A DNA stretch of 64,000 nucleotides. It comes from Coniella vitis (taxonomy: Eukaryota; Ascomycota; Sordariomycetes; Diaporthales; Schizoparmaceae). The stretch is taken from assembly GCA_011317545.1 (NCBI GenBank), contig WUJK01000010.1:496001-560000 (forward strand), in the 5' to 3' direction. Both the position numbers and the translations under genes were made by a program. Below, one piece after another: positions 44,584-57,242 of this stretch; position 1 is the stretch's first letter, and each line of letters begins with the position of its first letter. The notes beneath the pieces were generated by a model. The model did no database searches. It was not told the DNA's origin and saw only the letters and a program-made list of their open reading frames with translations.

Positions 44584-45612
44584 CTACAACGGATCATCTG
44601 AGTATGGTGGTGGTGCTTCATCTCCATCAGCCACCGTCTCACCAGCGCTCCCGCTCGCAATCTCTCGCTCAGACTGTGGTTCTCCGCCAAGCCCACCAGC
44701 TTGTCCCTCTTCTGCGCTCGCTTGGGGATCCACGTCCCAGCCTCTGGCCTTCTTCTCCAGCTTTGACACCCACAAAGCACATCCTGTGGCCGTTGTCAAG
44801 AGGAAAAAGAATGCCAGCAAGGGCACAAGCTCGAGAACCATGGCCACAGTCCCAAACCACACAAAATCCCAAGCATATCTCTTAGCCTCAGCCTTGCGCT
44901 GGGCCCGGCGAAGGCCACGCAGCTTGTACCACCTGTGGAAGCTGAGCTTGCCTAGTCTGGCGCCCGTGATGATGATGTAGGCCGGCGCACCTACGACGGG
45001 AATAAGGTTGAGTGGCAGGTAAATGACAAGCTCGATGATTTGTATGCAGCTCCACGGGGCATACTCTGCTCTTGCAGTAGGCTTGCCCAGCATCTTGACG
45101 GAATTCGGTGCGGTGGGGAACAGGATGCGGTAAGGAGAGACAAGATCGACCAGGCCTTCGTTGATCAAGGTTGCCTGTGTATTGTTGTCAGCTCATCGGT
45201 TCGAGCCTTGGAAAAGGGCGGTGCATAGAAAGACGCGTATACGTACGTCGAACACATCAACCCTGCATTCATCCACGAAGAAGCCTTCGAACAGGGCCTG
45301 AATAGCAACTTGCCCCTCGCCCAGCGTCAAGATCAAAGCATTGACCCATGCTCCACGGCCCTGCCAGATGGCGAGAAGGCCAACTTGTGGCAGGTATGCA
45401 AAGGAGAACAATAAGAAATAAACAATGAGTGAGATAATCGATAGAGGCAAGAGCCTTCCTGACCACAGAGGCCACAGCTCGCGGTGTCGCAGAAAGTACC
45501 ATATGCCGCGGAGGGGGAAACAGGCAGCTCTCCCAGCGCGGTAGATGTAGTTGAGGAACTGCGAATTCTCGATGCGGCTTTTCAGCCTCGTGCGAAAGGT
45601 CTCGGGAGCCAT
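44584..45612 (-). CDS. EI24/RRT8-like multi-pass membrane protein
   Basis: Two minus-strand exons, 45612-45247 and 45174-44584, with a 72-nt intron (GTACGT/CAG, phase 0), give 318 aa. A basic N-terminus and an amphipathic stretch (FLNYIYRAGRAACFPLRGIWYFLRHRELWPLW) precede hydrophobic segments at about residues 52-72 and 78-96. After the junction come IELVIYLPLNLIPVVGAPAYIIITG, a strong family mark with Pro-rich turn, and a last long segment (FVWFGTVAMVLELVPLLAFFFLLTT). This matches the EI24-type/LDS-RRT8 group of fungi, often named outer spore wall protein RRT8 after the yeast member, which sits on lipid droplets and affects the spore wall. The C-terminal 60 residues are cytosolic, acidic and end PPPYSDDPL, giving a PPxY motif that could bind WW-domain ubiquitin ligases. 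Confidence 0.85.
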
Positions 45613-46010
45613 TCTTCGTAGCCTCTCTTGAGGGGCTTTAAACGGGAGGGAAACAGTTGAGACAAGAAGGTCTGGAACGTTTGGTTTTACCTACTCTCTC
45701 CGCGGTCGGTTACGCGTGTCGCTGCAGCGGGCCGCGAAGTGACGTCCCGCCCCAACATACTATGTAGAACCCTGACTCACAACCCTGAGTAAGTGGTATG
45801 ATACCATATGTAGCATTACATCGTAAAATACGAGCCTATTGCTACCACGACTTGCTTATCTAACGCGAAGATGAACAGATTCAATGAACATGTCTTCTTT
45901 CTGACTACCCGCTTCTTGCCTATCATAACATTACTGATCTTACAATCCTTGCAAATTGAACTCCTGCATACACCCCAAGTCAACACCAACTTGATTTCCC
46001 CCGAACCCAA
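45613..46010. other. Intergenic region between tandem minus-strand genes
   Basis: About 400 bp holding the promoter of the RRT8-like gene and the MFS gene 3' UTR. A TGACGTC half-palindrome stands at about 45741-45747. No gene. Confidence 0.45.
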
Positions 46011-47620
46011 CTAGAACGTCGACACTGCACCAGTTTGAGCCTCACTTTGCTCCAGTCGCCCCGATGTCTCCTCATCCTCATCCTTGCCCCGCTTGTCCCT
46101 CAACTCAAGCCACCGCATAAACAACGACGTAACAATCAGAACCACTCCAAAAATCGCACAAGCAATAAACCCAGGCTTAAACTCGGGGCTCTCGGACGTC
46201 CGCCAAACCGCATCCTGGAACCAAATCTGATTGATGTAGGAGAAGATGTTCGAAAATGCCGTCATGAACCCACGCATCTCATGGTCATCCGGCATCAAGT
46301 CCGGGAACCACGAGTAATACAGACCAGGCACACCAGCAGAGGTATACGACAGGTAAAAGCAAAAGTACTTGAGTCCAAGCGGCACGTTCCACACAGCTAG
46401 CACAATCGTCGCAAAGATGGTGCCGCCCTGCAGGACGGAGATGGCCTGCCAGCGCCGACCCTGGAGCAGAGGCGAGTCCGAGAGCATACCCGCAATGACC
46501 TGCGTGACGGCACCAATGGCATATTGACCAGTGGGCCAGACGTTACGCTGGTAGACCGAGTGTCCCGTGGCCTTGAGATAGAGGGCAAAGAACGGCTGCT
46601 GCGAGGGAAAACTGCTCTGGACGAAAAAGTACGAGGTACCGAGCACCCAGAACTGCCAGGTCCCCAGAATGCGGACGATCTTGGTCTTGTTCCAGACTGA
46701 TTTCCCGAGGGGCTTGTAGCCATCTGCAATTAGGCGCTGCTGCGCCAGCTCTGCTTCTTCTTTGGACAGATAAAAGGCGCGTGTGTTTTCGGGGAAGTCT
46801 GGGTTGAAGAAGAAGCCCATAACGCCGACGGGGAGGCTGATGATGCCGCAGACGATGAAAAGCCACTGCCAACCAGAGTGGCCTAATTTGCCGTCCAGGC
46901 CATCGTAGGCGGCTGCTTGGAGGTATCCGGAAAACATGCCTGCCAGCGTCGCGGTCGAGTAGAATATTGTCACGCGCTTGGCGCGCTCGCTACGCGTGTA
47001 CCAGCTCGAGATGAGGTAGATGATGGTCGGGAAGAAAGCCCCTTCGCAAAGACCAACGAGGAAGCGGATGGCGTAGAGTTGCGAAACATTGGTGACTGCT
47101 GCAGAGCAAAAGGTGCAGATCGACCAGGCGATCTCCAGACTCGAGATAAGGTAGGACGGCCGAATCTTGGTGACGAGAATGACGGCCGGGATCTGGCTGA
47201 TCACATAGCCTGCTGTAAAGACGTTGCTGGCATATGTCAACTCGTTGCCGCCCATGTTGATGGCCTCGGACATGCCTGAGACGTAGGCATTGCTGATGTT
47301 TCCTAGGTGTTTTTGTGTAAGCGAGCAGAATCCAGAAAGGGCAACAGGCAAAGGCGGCGTTCGAGTCAGAACAGATACATACCTTGGTCAAGGTTCTTGC
47401 AAAAGTATGCCAGGCATGTGTAGGTAAGGAGGAATGCGTCGAGCTTCAAAAGGAACTTCTTCTCGTGGGCTGGCTTGTCGGGGTCGTCCCAGATATATCG
47501 TCGTATACTGCGCCATGTTGACCCTTTTCTCTCAGAGCCATTGCTCGAAGCAGCGGCCTGTTGCGTGTTGACAGACTGTTCCGAGCCCAATATATGGGAC
47601 TTCTCCTCGATGGGTGCCAT
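46011..47620 (-). CDS. MFS transporter, anion:cation symporter (Dal5/FEN2) family
   Basis: Two minus-strand exons, 47620-47383 and 47302-46011, with an 80-nt intron (GTATGT/TAG), give 509 aa. The ATG chosen is MAPIEEK; the upstream extension starts only at a GTG. The ACS-family mark LLKLDAFLLTYTCLAYFCKNLDQ-GNISNAYVSGM is built across the splice. Then come TAGYVISQIPAVILVTKIRPS, FLVGLCEGAFFPTIIYLISSWYTRSERAKR (MFS motif region) and about twelve membrane spans with a central loop. This is the Dal5/Liz1/FEN2 class: plasma-membrane uptake of organic anions such as allantoate, pantothenate or small peptides. The exact substrate is not deducible; the layout looks nearest to pantothenate/Liz1-type members. 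The acidic C-terminal tail is cytosolic. Confidence 0.92.
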
Positions 47621-48902
47621 GGCAGAATACCAACTGTCCACTGCAAGTCAGAAGAAGTAAACTTCAACCCGACCCTCCTAGACAGACGAACTTGCGAGAA
47701 CAATGCCACAGTATTGCACCAAAAGAAGCACCCGGTAGAACACGATGCGTTGGAGGAGCTCACACGAGCATATTTCCACAGCCAAGACGAAGAGAGATCT
47801 GCATATTATTTATACTGCCTCCCTGTCCATAAACAGTGCGCATGGACCTTATAGATCCAACAAAGCTCGCCACGGACTCCATTTCAAACACATGCATCAT
47901 CCTGTACAAATGGCTTGATATCGAATATTTCAGCTGAGAGATAAAAAAAAAAGATAGGACCTTGGATAAAAAAGCGCAAAGATCCATACAACAGCAGGTG
48001 TGCAATCCACGTATTGTGGGTTTTGCAGCCCAGAGCGCAAGGGCTGGTAATGTCGCCATGTTGCATGCAAATGAGACCAAACCCGCATGTTATCATCGCG
48101 ACTGACAATGTCCTGGAAGCTAAACAACCACACACAGACTATGCCTCACCAATCGTCTCGACGAACCCTGTGTGGGGATCCCGGATCTCGCATCGAGGTT
48201 GACGAATACCAAATACAACCAACAGATTAACTATGTGTTCACCGATATGGAACTTGTGCGCTTCCGAATATTCCCCGGGGTCGTGACTCGGCACGGCACA
48301 GCGTGGTGCACAAGTTCGGCTGTTATTTGCCTTTGATGTGTCCAGACTTTTCCAAAGTATGCAAATAGCAATTTGAGGGGGAAATGACGAGATCTGCGCT
48401 ATGTTGTGCTTTGTCACATTTCGACTGAAATTGCGTGATTGTCTGTAGCCATGGGGGGAAACGTCAGCCACATACATAGTCTGCTACATGAGACGACTCA
48501 CATTGGGTAGAAGAAGGTCCTTTGAAGAACCGCAATTTGTCCGCAAAATGGAATCAGATTTGAGAATCATGAACAAGATATAACTGAATGAAGTGAAAGT
48601 AAATGGTCTATCAACCAACGAACAGTTAATAACGCTGGCACTATTAAAGCACCACAGATACCGTGTTTGTGTTAGATTGGAACGAGGTTGCAGCTTGAGA
48701 ATACTTTGAGGCCGCTCATAGATGAAGACTATGGACACGAGTTCGATTGCCATCGAGAAAGAAGGCTACTGCATGATATGATTTCAAATCTGCCAAAAAT
48801 GCTACCTAACCATGTCTACCTGTATATTAGATGTGGACAGATAATGTGTGACGAGTGGTAAACCGGGATGCGATTTTTTAAAAATAATTCACACAAGATT
48901 CA
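47621..48902. other. Intergenic region
   Basis: About 1.3 kb with no supported gene; short frames on both strands are random-like. It contains the MFS promoter and the aminopeptidase 3' UTR. Confidence 0.45.
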
Positions 48903-50543
48903 TTACCAAAAGAGGTGGTCTCCCTTATACTTGGTAGTCTGCTCATAATGGCTCACGCCCTGGGCAGTGACCGGCTCGCGTTTAGGGAAGCCCTTGAAGG
49001 AAACAGCATAAGTGGCAACAGAGTGTGCAACCAGTTTCGTGTTGAGCTCCCATGCCGTTGCGTTGACATTTTCCAGGTGATCGCAGAGCTGGTGGTAGCA
49101 TGGATCGTACCACTCGCCAGCCTTACCACCAAATTGCTCAACCTCCTCGGGCGTCTTGATGCCCTCAGCGCCGGTGGCGATACCTCCAGCAGGAATACCC
49201 GCACGGATGAAGCCATCGTAGTCGCTTCTGCCATCAAAAGGAATGAGGGTATAGTTGAGGTCATGTGCCTCGTACCAGTCAATGTAGAGGTTCTTGAGTT
49301 CCTCGGAACCAGTCGGGTTGTCGGCGTTGGTGGCATTGTAGACTTGGTAGGCAAAATTGGGGCTAGCCAGCATGTCGTAATCCATGAACAGGCGAACCTT
49401 TGCGTTCTCTTCCGCAGCTAGGGTCGAAGCGTAATACTCGGAGCCCAATAGTCCTTCCTCTTCAGCAGACCACCAAGCGAAGCGGACACAGTTGTTGACT
49501 CGGAACTTGCTCAACTGCGTCGCAACTTCGATGAGTGAAAGAGTGCCAGAACCGTCGTCATTGATGCCTGGCCCTTCAGCCACACTGTCTGAGTGGGCCC
49601 CCAGCATGACACAGTTCTCCGGGTCGCCTTCTGCTGTCTGGATGACGATGTTGCGGGTCGAAATGGTCTGGACAATTGCGTCGATATAAGCAATGGCATC
49701 GACAGCCTGGCCCTTCTCGAGCTTCTCCAACACGGGCTTGGCTTCGTCGAGGTCAAGACCAAAAGTTGCCACGTGGTCGGCAAGAGGGGTGCCCATGGTG
49801 CCGTGCAGCGTGCCCTTTTCGTTGTTATAGATCACGGCAGCAACCGCGCCGGCGCGTCCAGCGAGAGCTGACTTGTCGCCAAAGGCGCACGTGCCGCGGC
49901 GGATGAAGGCAATGTTGCCCTCGACGCTCGCTGGGTAGTCATCCGAAGAGCAGCCACTGTTGCTGACAAGGACAATGTCTCCGTGCACGGGCTGCTTATT
50001 CTTGGTCGGAGGGGTCAGACTCATGGGTGAGGCCGAGTGCGCTACCGCATCGCCCAGCACAAGGCGCGACTCAAAGACGCTGCCAGAGTACGCTGGGAAG
50101 GGCTGCTGCACGACCTTGTAGTAGCTTCCTAGCTTCTTGATTGACTGCAACACATATTCCAGTGTACCCAAGTGCCCTTAGAAAAGCGTCAGCAAGACGT
50201 TAGGATTGAGAGCGGTCCACGCTCTTGAGATAAGGAAGCCTGCTTTACCTTGGCTGCCAATGACACGCGTTGGCCGATTGTATTCATCATGGCTCCGCTC
50301 AGCAATTTTGAACAACGTTTCTGCTCTGTCAAGTAGCTTATCGCCAGAGATGGCCGCCTGGAGAGACTCGCTGTCAACAAGAGGCTTGTTGCTGGACGAG
50401 GCCTGAGCCTGAGCCTCCGAGTTGGGGAGCGGCAATTGCAAGGACGAGCCGAATAGCGGCTGCTGAACAGATGAGGTGCTGCCACTCTGGACGAGCAGCG
50501 ATACTGCGAGCGCCGCTAGAGGCGCAGCCTTGAACGCAACCAT
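48903..50543 (-). CDS. M28 family zinc aminopeptidase with PA domain
   Basis: Two minus-strand exons, 50543-50249 and 50176-48903, with a 72-nt intron (GTAAAG/AAG), give 522 aa. A signal peptide (MVAFKAAPLAALAVSLLVQSGS) and a propeptide-like Gln/Ser stretch lead into the enzyme. A protease-associated domain is inserted (DIVLVSNSGCSSDDYP, GNIAFIRRGTCAFGDKSALAGRAGAVAAVIYNN). The M28 metal site is complete: GAHSDSV (His293), INDDGSGT (Asp), SAEEEGLLGS with the catalytic Glu pair, the FMDYDM Asp, and DPCYHQLCD with the last His. It removes N-terminal residues, often Leu, and resembles vacuolar aminopeptidase Y and secreted leucine aminopeptidase 2 (Lap2) of moulds. The signal peptide shows entry to the secretory path; vacuole or medium cannot be decided. 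Several N-glycosylation sites. Confidence 0.93.
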
Positions 50544-53500
50544 GATGAAATCTGCACGAATGGTGTTGGATTGCAGCAAAGATGAAATGCGGGCGTTTAT
50601 TAGCCGGTGACCATGTGTCACGCTCCAACCCAGTCACATGCAAGGATGCTGATAAGACCGCCCATTGTACCTATGTGCCCGGGCCTACGAGCTGACGTAA
50701 GGACAGGCAACACCAGGGATGAGAACTTTTTGGTGAGATATAGTGCCGAGCCTGGACTATACCTGCGCCAACCCCCCCCCAAAAAGATAACAGGAAAAAA
50801 AAAACGACCACCTCACAAGTCTGTACCAGAGTACTATTGCAAATAAACTTGACAACGAGCACCATCAACGGCCATACTACCAATCGACACCATAATAGTA
50901 GCCACCAAGACCGGCCTCGTCTGAAGCAGGTTGGGGCAGTCCCGGTATAACACATCGCTAAAGCGACCTATTTCTCTGGTCCGGGCCTCAAAGGACTCAT
51001 CGGGTGCTGAAAACATAGGGCTGAGCTATTTGCTTCCTAGAGCGATATATGGAGCCATAAACGTCCAGATACTTGTGCCTCTGGGGCTGTATTTGGTGAA
51101 GCGCGGCAAGTGGGTGGATGTGACGCTAGCCATGTGTGTGACAGCGTACTATATCTGACGTCGAGCCGTTGGTGGGTATAGTGGACGTGGAGAGTTGTGG
51201 GGGTGGGTGCAGGCGAAAGACGCAGGTTGTTGGCAAGTGTAGATTGGGTGTTCATTATACCTCGTTCAGTATCGTCGCCAAATATGACCAATCCGAGATA
51301 CTATATGCAACAGTATCGGCAGTACATATTTTGAGCGTGGAGAGGTAGGTAGTAGAAGACGGAGATGCACACTCGTCTTGGAGATGTGGATGTCGAAGGC
51401 AAAACACATTGTTCAAAGCTTGACGCAGTGGAAGGTCAGAAACTGGACGGTGGCCGGAGATATGCTGAAAGCTAATAGTTCGAACGGCGCTTGTACGTGG
51501 ACTATCCGGAGTAAAATACGGTATTTGAGGCGATCGTCAATTTCAGGCTGATTTCTGAAACATTATCTACTGGCAGGTAGAAGATCAGGATCTGTCCTAT
51601 CAAATTCATTCACCTGTCAACTGGATGCAAGTCAAGGACTTGTTGAGCACAATTCGCTACGGCTTGAGAAAAAAGGCGCCAAGCTGATATTGAGGAGTTC
51701 ACCCATGTATGCAAGGACAGCTTGCCGAGTGGCCGATGAGAAATTAGATGGCAACGAGCTTGACATTGTCACTGAAAACATGGCTGCAGAGAGCCCAAGA
51801 CGACTGCTGACTGAACAACCAAGGACCCTTTGCGCTGGAAATCGCGGAGGTGTGCCAGCAGTGGGCGGCAATAATTATGAATTCCCACATGTATATAGTT
51901 GTCGCCATTCAGGCCGCGCTCGACATTGGGCACTTTAGCTGGCAACAAGACGGATGCTGCCTTCATCACATCCAGATCATAACAGTCCAAGCCCTGGACT
52001 TGCACCGTCGCGACTTGTCGTGGCGACTTGCAACAGCGGCATCAAGAGCAAAGTTAAGCATGTCCATCCCATCTTTATATCGACCAACCATAGACAACGT
52101 AGCATAGGCTATGGTCAGCAATCAATGCTCTGTACACTAATCACTCAGCTGGTGACATGCCGCCGCGGTGTGACAATCTTTGTCAGGGCAGTACTCAAGC
52201 TGACGCGGCATCTTGGATTCCTTGCTCAAGTAGCAAATATGTGGTTGCTCACTCTCCCATTCTAGATCCATCGGTCCAGCGATCGGTCGATAATACCCTG
52301 GGCGAACAACTTACCCGAAGAACCAAAAGCAGACCAGCTTTAGTAAGTGACCCGCGTCAAAATGATCAGACAGTATCTGGTGGACAGAGACGAAGTCGAT
52401 GAGAATACATCCTTGCCCACGTAATTAGTGCGCCTCGTCCCGCAACGTCGCCTTGAACATGTGAAAGTATCTACACCATCCAATGCGAACCTGTGATTGG
52501 ATATCGAGCTAATTTGATGGCTGTGTCTGTACGATGACAATTACTGTCAATTATTGCCAATACGGCGGTCTCGGGGACTCTTTGAACATCACAGATGCGA
52601 GACTTTCAAGCTTATTGGCCCAAGGTTGGCGCTGGATGCAACACGGTGCTCAGCTTTTTATGAATTGTTGTTGACTTGTATTTCGTGCTATGCAGTACTA
52701 TAAGTACACATCTGCGTGATTTCATTGGGCCAATCTTGGTGGGCAGACAGATCGGTATCATGCATGCTGCCATGCACGCAAGCATGTACTATGTAAGCAC
52801 TTTAATAAATCTAATGCAGGATGTGAAGTACATAGTATATGCCGCTCCATCCTGATTTCCAAGCACCTCCACCAAAAGGACACTTCCTCTATTACCAAAA
52901 ATAAGAATCAACAGATATACAATAACCCAACATACCAGAGAATCGTTTGCTTTCTGTTGTTTGCCCTCCAAGGGCGTGGGAACGACAGTGTGAGAACTTT
53001 CTCTACAGTCTGCGACCAAAGGTACCCAGGTATTTCGGTACCTGTGGACCATGAAGCTTGATTTAACCCCACCTGCCCGATCTAGTAAATCGGGCGTGCC
53101 GTGCTCTCTGTCAGCGTACGTAAGGCTAGAGCATGTTAACCCCGAAAGCAAGCCCCAAAAGTTCGAGATTTTACGATTATCAATCCTCCTCCGATGAACC
53201 TCGGCAGGTTTCTAGTCGGGAGCTTTGGCTTCTTTTTTTTTTTTCTCCCCTTTGGCGCCCGGCAGAAGTCTCCACCAATTTTGGGCACCCCTCGATCGCC
53301 TTCAAACTGGCAGATGAGCCAGTCCCCACTAGCACCTCATTACTGCAAAGTACATGGTACATGCTCAGGCAAGAGAAGCATGGAGAAGCATCCATCTTGG
53401 ACATGTCCCTTTTGGTGGGACAAAGAGAACCCAGATCCAGATATGCAGCGGGGACCAGTACATGGTATTATTCAGCCATCACGTCACTAAGCGGAAAAGC

Positions 53501-53749
53501 ATACGGTACGTGCTTCATTATGATGCTCCAGTGCATCGTGTTCATAGCCGCCGCATAGGTACCTCGGTGGTAGAATTTTATGTATTTAATCAGTTCGAGT
53601 TCCTCCCCGTCACCGTTTCGTAGCTGTTGGCTGGGGTCATACACCTTTGCTTTTACAACTGACGCCCTTCGTGATACGCCTTGATACCCCGACTTCGCAC
53701 CTTCTTTACCTGGTTTTTCTCAGACACAACGACACAAAACAGTTCCAAA
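50544..53749. other. Long gene-free region
   Basis: 3.2 kb without a supported gene, the longest gap in the window. Small open frames occur on both strands but none shows domain content, signal peptide or clean splice pairs. An 8-C run lies at about 50770-50777, and TAC-C-AGGTA-type palindromic fragments near 53022-53045 and 53557-53566. The last part is the promoter of the MDR gene. Confidence 0.45.
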
Positions 53750-54916
53750 ATGCCTTCCACCTCCAACAAGTCCTGGATCTTCAAGAAGGTCCCCTCGGGT
53801 CTGCCCGTCCCGGGTCAAGACCTCACCGTTGAGGATCGCCCCATTGATCTCGACGCCGTGCCTGAGGGCGGTCTTATCGTCAAGAACTTGATTGCTTCCT
53901 TCGATCCCTACATGCGCGGCCGCATGCGCGAGGCCCACATCAAGTCCTACTCGGCGGCCCTCGAGCTCGACAAGCCCGTGACGAGCAACGTCGTCGGCAA
54001 GGTCGTCAAGTCAAACCACGCCGATTTCGCAGAGGGCGACCTCGTCGTCACCTTCTCGGACATTGCCGAGTACAGCGCCGTGCCCAAGGCCATCGTGGAC
54101 AGCGGTCGCGTGAAAAAGATTGAAAACCCTTACAACCTTGAGCCGGGCCTGTTTGTTGGCCAGCTCGGCATGCCTGGCCTGACGGCCTGGTCATCGCTCT
54201 ACAAGATCGGCCAGCCCAAGAAGGGCGAGACCATCTTCGTGAGCAGTGCCGCAGGTGCGGTTGGTTCGATTGTTGGCCAGATTGCCAAGCATGAGGGTCT
54301 GAGAGTAATTGGTAGCGTTGGCTCCGACGAGAAGGCCGAATTCATTGTCAAGGAGCTTGGATTCGACGCTGCAACCAACTACAAGAAGGAGTCCCCCGCC
54401 GATGCGCTCAAGAGACTGGCGCCAGAGGGTATCGACATTTACTATGAGAACGTTGGTGGCGAGACCCTCGAGGCAGCCATTGACGCCATGAACAATTGGG
54501 GACGTATTGTTGCATGTGGAATGGTAAGTGCTTGCGGCTCATGATCATGTTTTCCCCTGGTTTTGTTTGCTTCAATAAAACTCGTGACGAAAGACATGAC
54601 GCTGATATATCGCGCTTCTTGTGTACAGATCTCGCAGTACAACGTCAAGGACCGCTCCGAGGCTTACGGCGTCAAGAACCTCATGCAGGTTGTGGCAAAG
54701 AGGATCCTTATGCAAGGCTTCATCGTCGGCGACGAGGGCTTTGGTCCTGTCTACGCTGATGAGCACCAGAAGAAGCTGCAGCAGTGGCTGCACGAGGGCA
54801 GCTTCAAAGCCAAGCTTGCTGTGACGGAGGGTATCGAAAACGCTGGCGAGGGCTTTATCGGCATGTTGCAGGGCAAGAACTTTGGCAAGGCTGTGCTCAA
54901 GATTGCGGATGCCTAG
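53750..54916 (+). CDS. MDR-superfamily NADPH-dependent enone/alkenal reductase
   Basis: Exons 53750-54523 and 54629-54916 (105-nt intron, GTAAGT/CAG, phase 0) give 353 aa. The ATG lies in CCAAA-ATG-CC context. The protein belongs to the leukotriene B4 12-hydroxydehydrogenase/prostaglandin reductase branch: SFDPYMRGRMRE, SNVVGKVVKSNHADFAEGDLVV, GMPGLTAWSSLYKIG, the NADPH loop SSAAGAVGSIVGQIAKHEGLRVIGSVGSDEK, then IDIYYENVGGETLEAAIDAMNNWGRIVACGMISQYN completed across the splice, and GKNFGKAVLKI. No zinc ligands, as usual for this branch. It should reduce carbon-carbon double bonds of enones or alkenals in the cytosol. Codon choice is strongly biased to C-ending codons, suggesting good expression. 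Confidence 0.93.
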
Positions 54917-57242
54917 AGGGCTGGTCCTTATTCTCAGGATTCACAAATATAACGGAGGCCGAGGAACAAGTCGCGGCAGGGATTTGTCACAAGTGCTGTA
55001 ACAACCTGCCCTACTCTGAGAAGTAGCCGTTAATATATCAACGAATTCTAATGGCAAAAGAGCATCTTTATCAGTACTCCCCTCTCGCCTTCTTTTCTTT
55101 TTCCCCCGGGAATGTTTTACACCATTGTATCTCTTTGGTAGAGGTCTTGTTGAACTGAAGAAGATGGAGATAACCAAGGTTAAAGAAGGTACAATTTTCC
55201 GATACCATCAACTAAAGGTCTCTGCAAGCGTGACTAATGCTTATCGAGAAGAAGACTCATCGAGGGCCAGGGCCCGGACAGAGTGTGCGAGAACCGCATA
55301 ATGAGCCGGACATTGACTATGTATTTGCGTCACGGGAGCCTGTCTCTGCTCGAAACACTTTTGTCGATCTCGAGATGACCCATCGCGCGAAAGTGATTTT
55401 CAGGGGATAAGTGTTTTGCTTCATTTGGCGGTGTAGGTCCCTTCTTGTGGCTGGCTGACCAGAAACATTGTGTGAGCCGCCATCTCAATGCACACTTTGT
55501 TGGTCCTGTTGTTCGGTAGCAGGCAAAGGTCGGCTGATGCAGGACTGACTTATACCTGTTATCATGCAGGACCCGACCGTATCTCAACCAGCTGATACCG
55601 GCCTTGGGGCCGGGACGTTGCGGAGGATGTAGACCATGGAAGGTGAGCAAGTTGAGTGATAGACGGCTTAAACACAGAACTTTGTCGCATCTAGATGGCT
55701 AGCGGTGGCATAAGAATCGGTCAAGCACAATGTGTTGTATATAGCTTGTCTTTGTTAGGTTCCAGGGGGGCGGGAATGCTGCAGCGTGACACGCATAACG
55801 CATGGCGACCCCCTGAAAAGGAGAAGCGTCGAGGACGTCAAGCAGTGCGTAGACCCTAGAGTAGAGGCCGCGTATAGGTACCCGCTCTACCGCTCTATAG
55901 CCTACCTACTAGGACGATGAGATGGCATGTGTGTTTACGGTGTGAGAACGGAGTGCGCCGGCCTCAGACTCGCCTGACCACACTTGCGTAATACCCATGC
56001 AAGCCCCTCCCTACCGAACCGACATTGAACAATAGCACCAAGTTCGTCTCGTATGGTATTACATAGTATGTAGGACATGCATGTGCATGGCGGTCAGGTG
56101 GTCATTGAGATGTGTTAACTGTTGGGTAATCCGTTGATTCGTGATAGGACAGCGGAACGCCAACGTGAAGCAGGTGCGACCCGCGGCAGCGAATCCCATG
56201 GCCACATGCCATCTCCGGCCTGCAGCCCCCCGGAGAAAATGTCGGCCATCAATCCCCGGGCGCCCGGCGACCCTTCCGTGCCTGCTACTTTTTCCATCTG
56301 CGGCTTCCTTCCTTCCCCAGCCATGGCCGTTTTCTTGCAACACGGCCCCCCTTCAGACCCACACTTTTGGAAGCTTATCGCCACGTGACTCGCCCCTGCA
56401 ACAGGGCGATTTTGTCGCATCACGACATTGACAGGCCGTCTTGCGTATCAGCAGTCCGACTACCCAAAAAGCCGTTGACCACCCTGATTTGGGTTTACGG
56501 AGTGCAGCAAGCATACTCAACGGGAACCACACCAATCCCTCCGTCAGCCCATCTGTAGCACCCGGGACCGGGCCCTAGCTTGTCGACATCGGCATCGGGA
56601 CCCGACTATCAAATCACGTCCGGGGCGCCAATTCTGCCATAGCTGCATCTCTTCGAGACAACCCCCCCCCCCCAACGCCAGTTCCAGCCTAGGCCTAGGG
56701 CCGCATTGTGACACCGGCACGGGGAAGGTCCCGGCTGACCGCGCCACGTCCCCGCCACGACTCGTCCAACCCGACTCACTTTTTTGCTGCCCCCGGCTTC
56801 CATTCCAGGTTCCCCTTTCCCTATTCTCCAATCCAGCTGAAAGGAGACCGCGACGCATCTGTACAGGGGTGCACAGCAGAGTGGACGACGCGGACAGGGA
56901 GATCCTCCAGTTTGCCAACCGCTTCAGCCAGAGATAGGAGCAAGTAAGAGAGACGAGAGGGGTGCCTGACCCATATTGCCGTATCCATTCCCAAACCGAT
57001 CCGAAGCGGGACGAGGGCGGGGGTGCCACTTGCACAGTCCCAATCCAGCCCCAGTGCCAGGTCGAGAAGGAGGTGCAGCAGCCCGGGTCTTGAAGGATAG
57101 GCTGCCGTCACAGTACAGTACCGAGTGACACGCGGACCATCCAATTCGTCCCAGATAGGTAGCGTGGTCTCTACCAGGGGGGTTTATCTTGGCTCTTGCA
57201 TCTTGCCTGCTGCGATCAAAAGACGATAAGTACCGGCTCATC
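54917..57242. other. Intergenic region
   Basis: 2.3 kb without coding support. The part from 56100 to 57180 is GC-rich (C12 run at 56662-56673) and open in several frames on both strands for that reason; none reads like a protein family. The promoter of the flavoprotein gene lies at the right end. Confidence 0.45.

Noticed and set aside
45190..45210. GGTTCGAGCC as a possible tRNA B box
   Set aside because: No A box or cloverleaf partners nearby; it lies in the intron of the RRT8-like gene.
56059..57144. Several overlapping frames in GC-rich DNA
   Set aside because: Open on both strands because of composition; none has family motifs, signal peptide or splice pairs.
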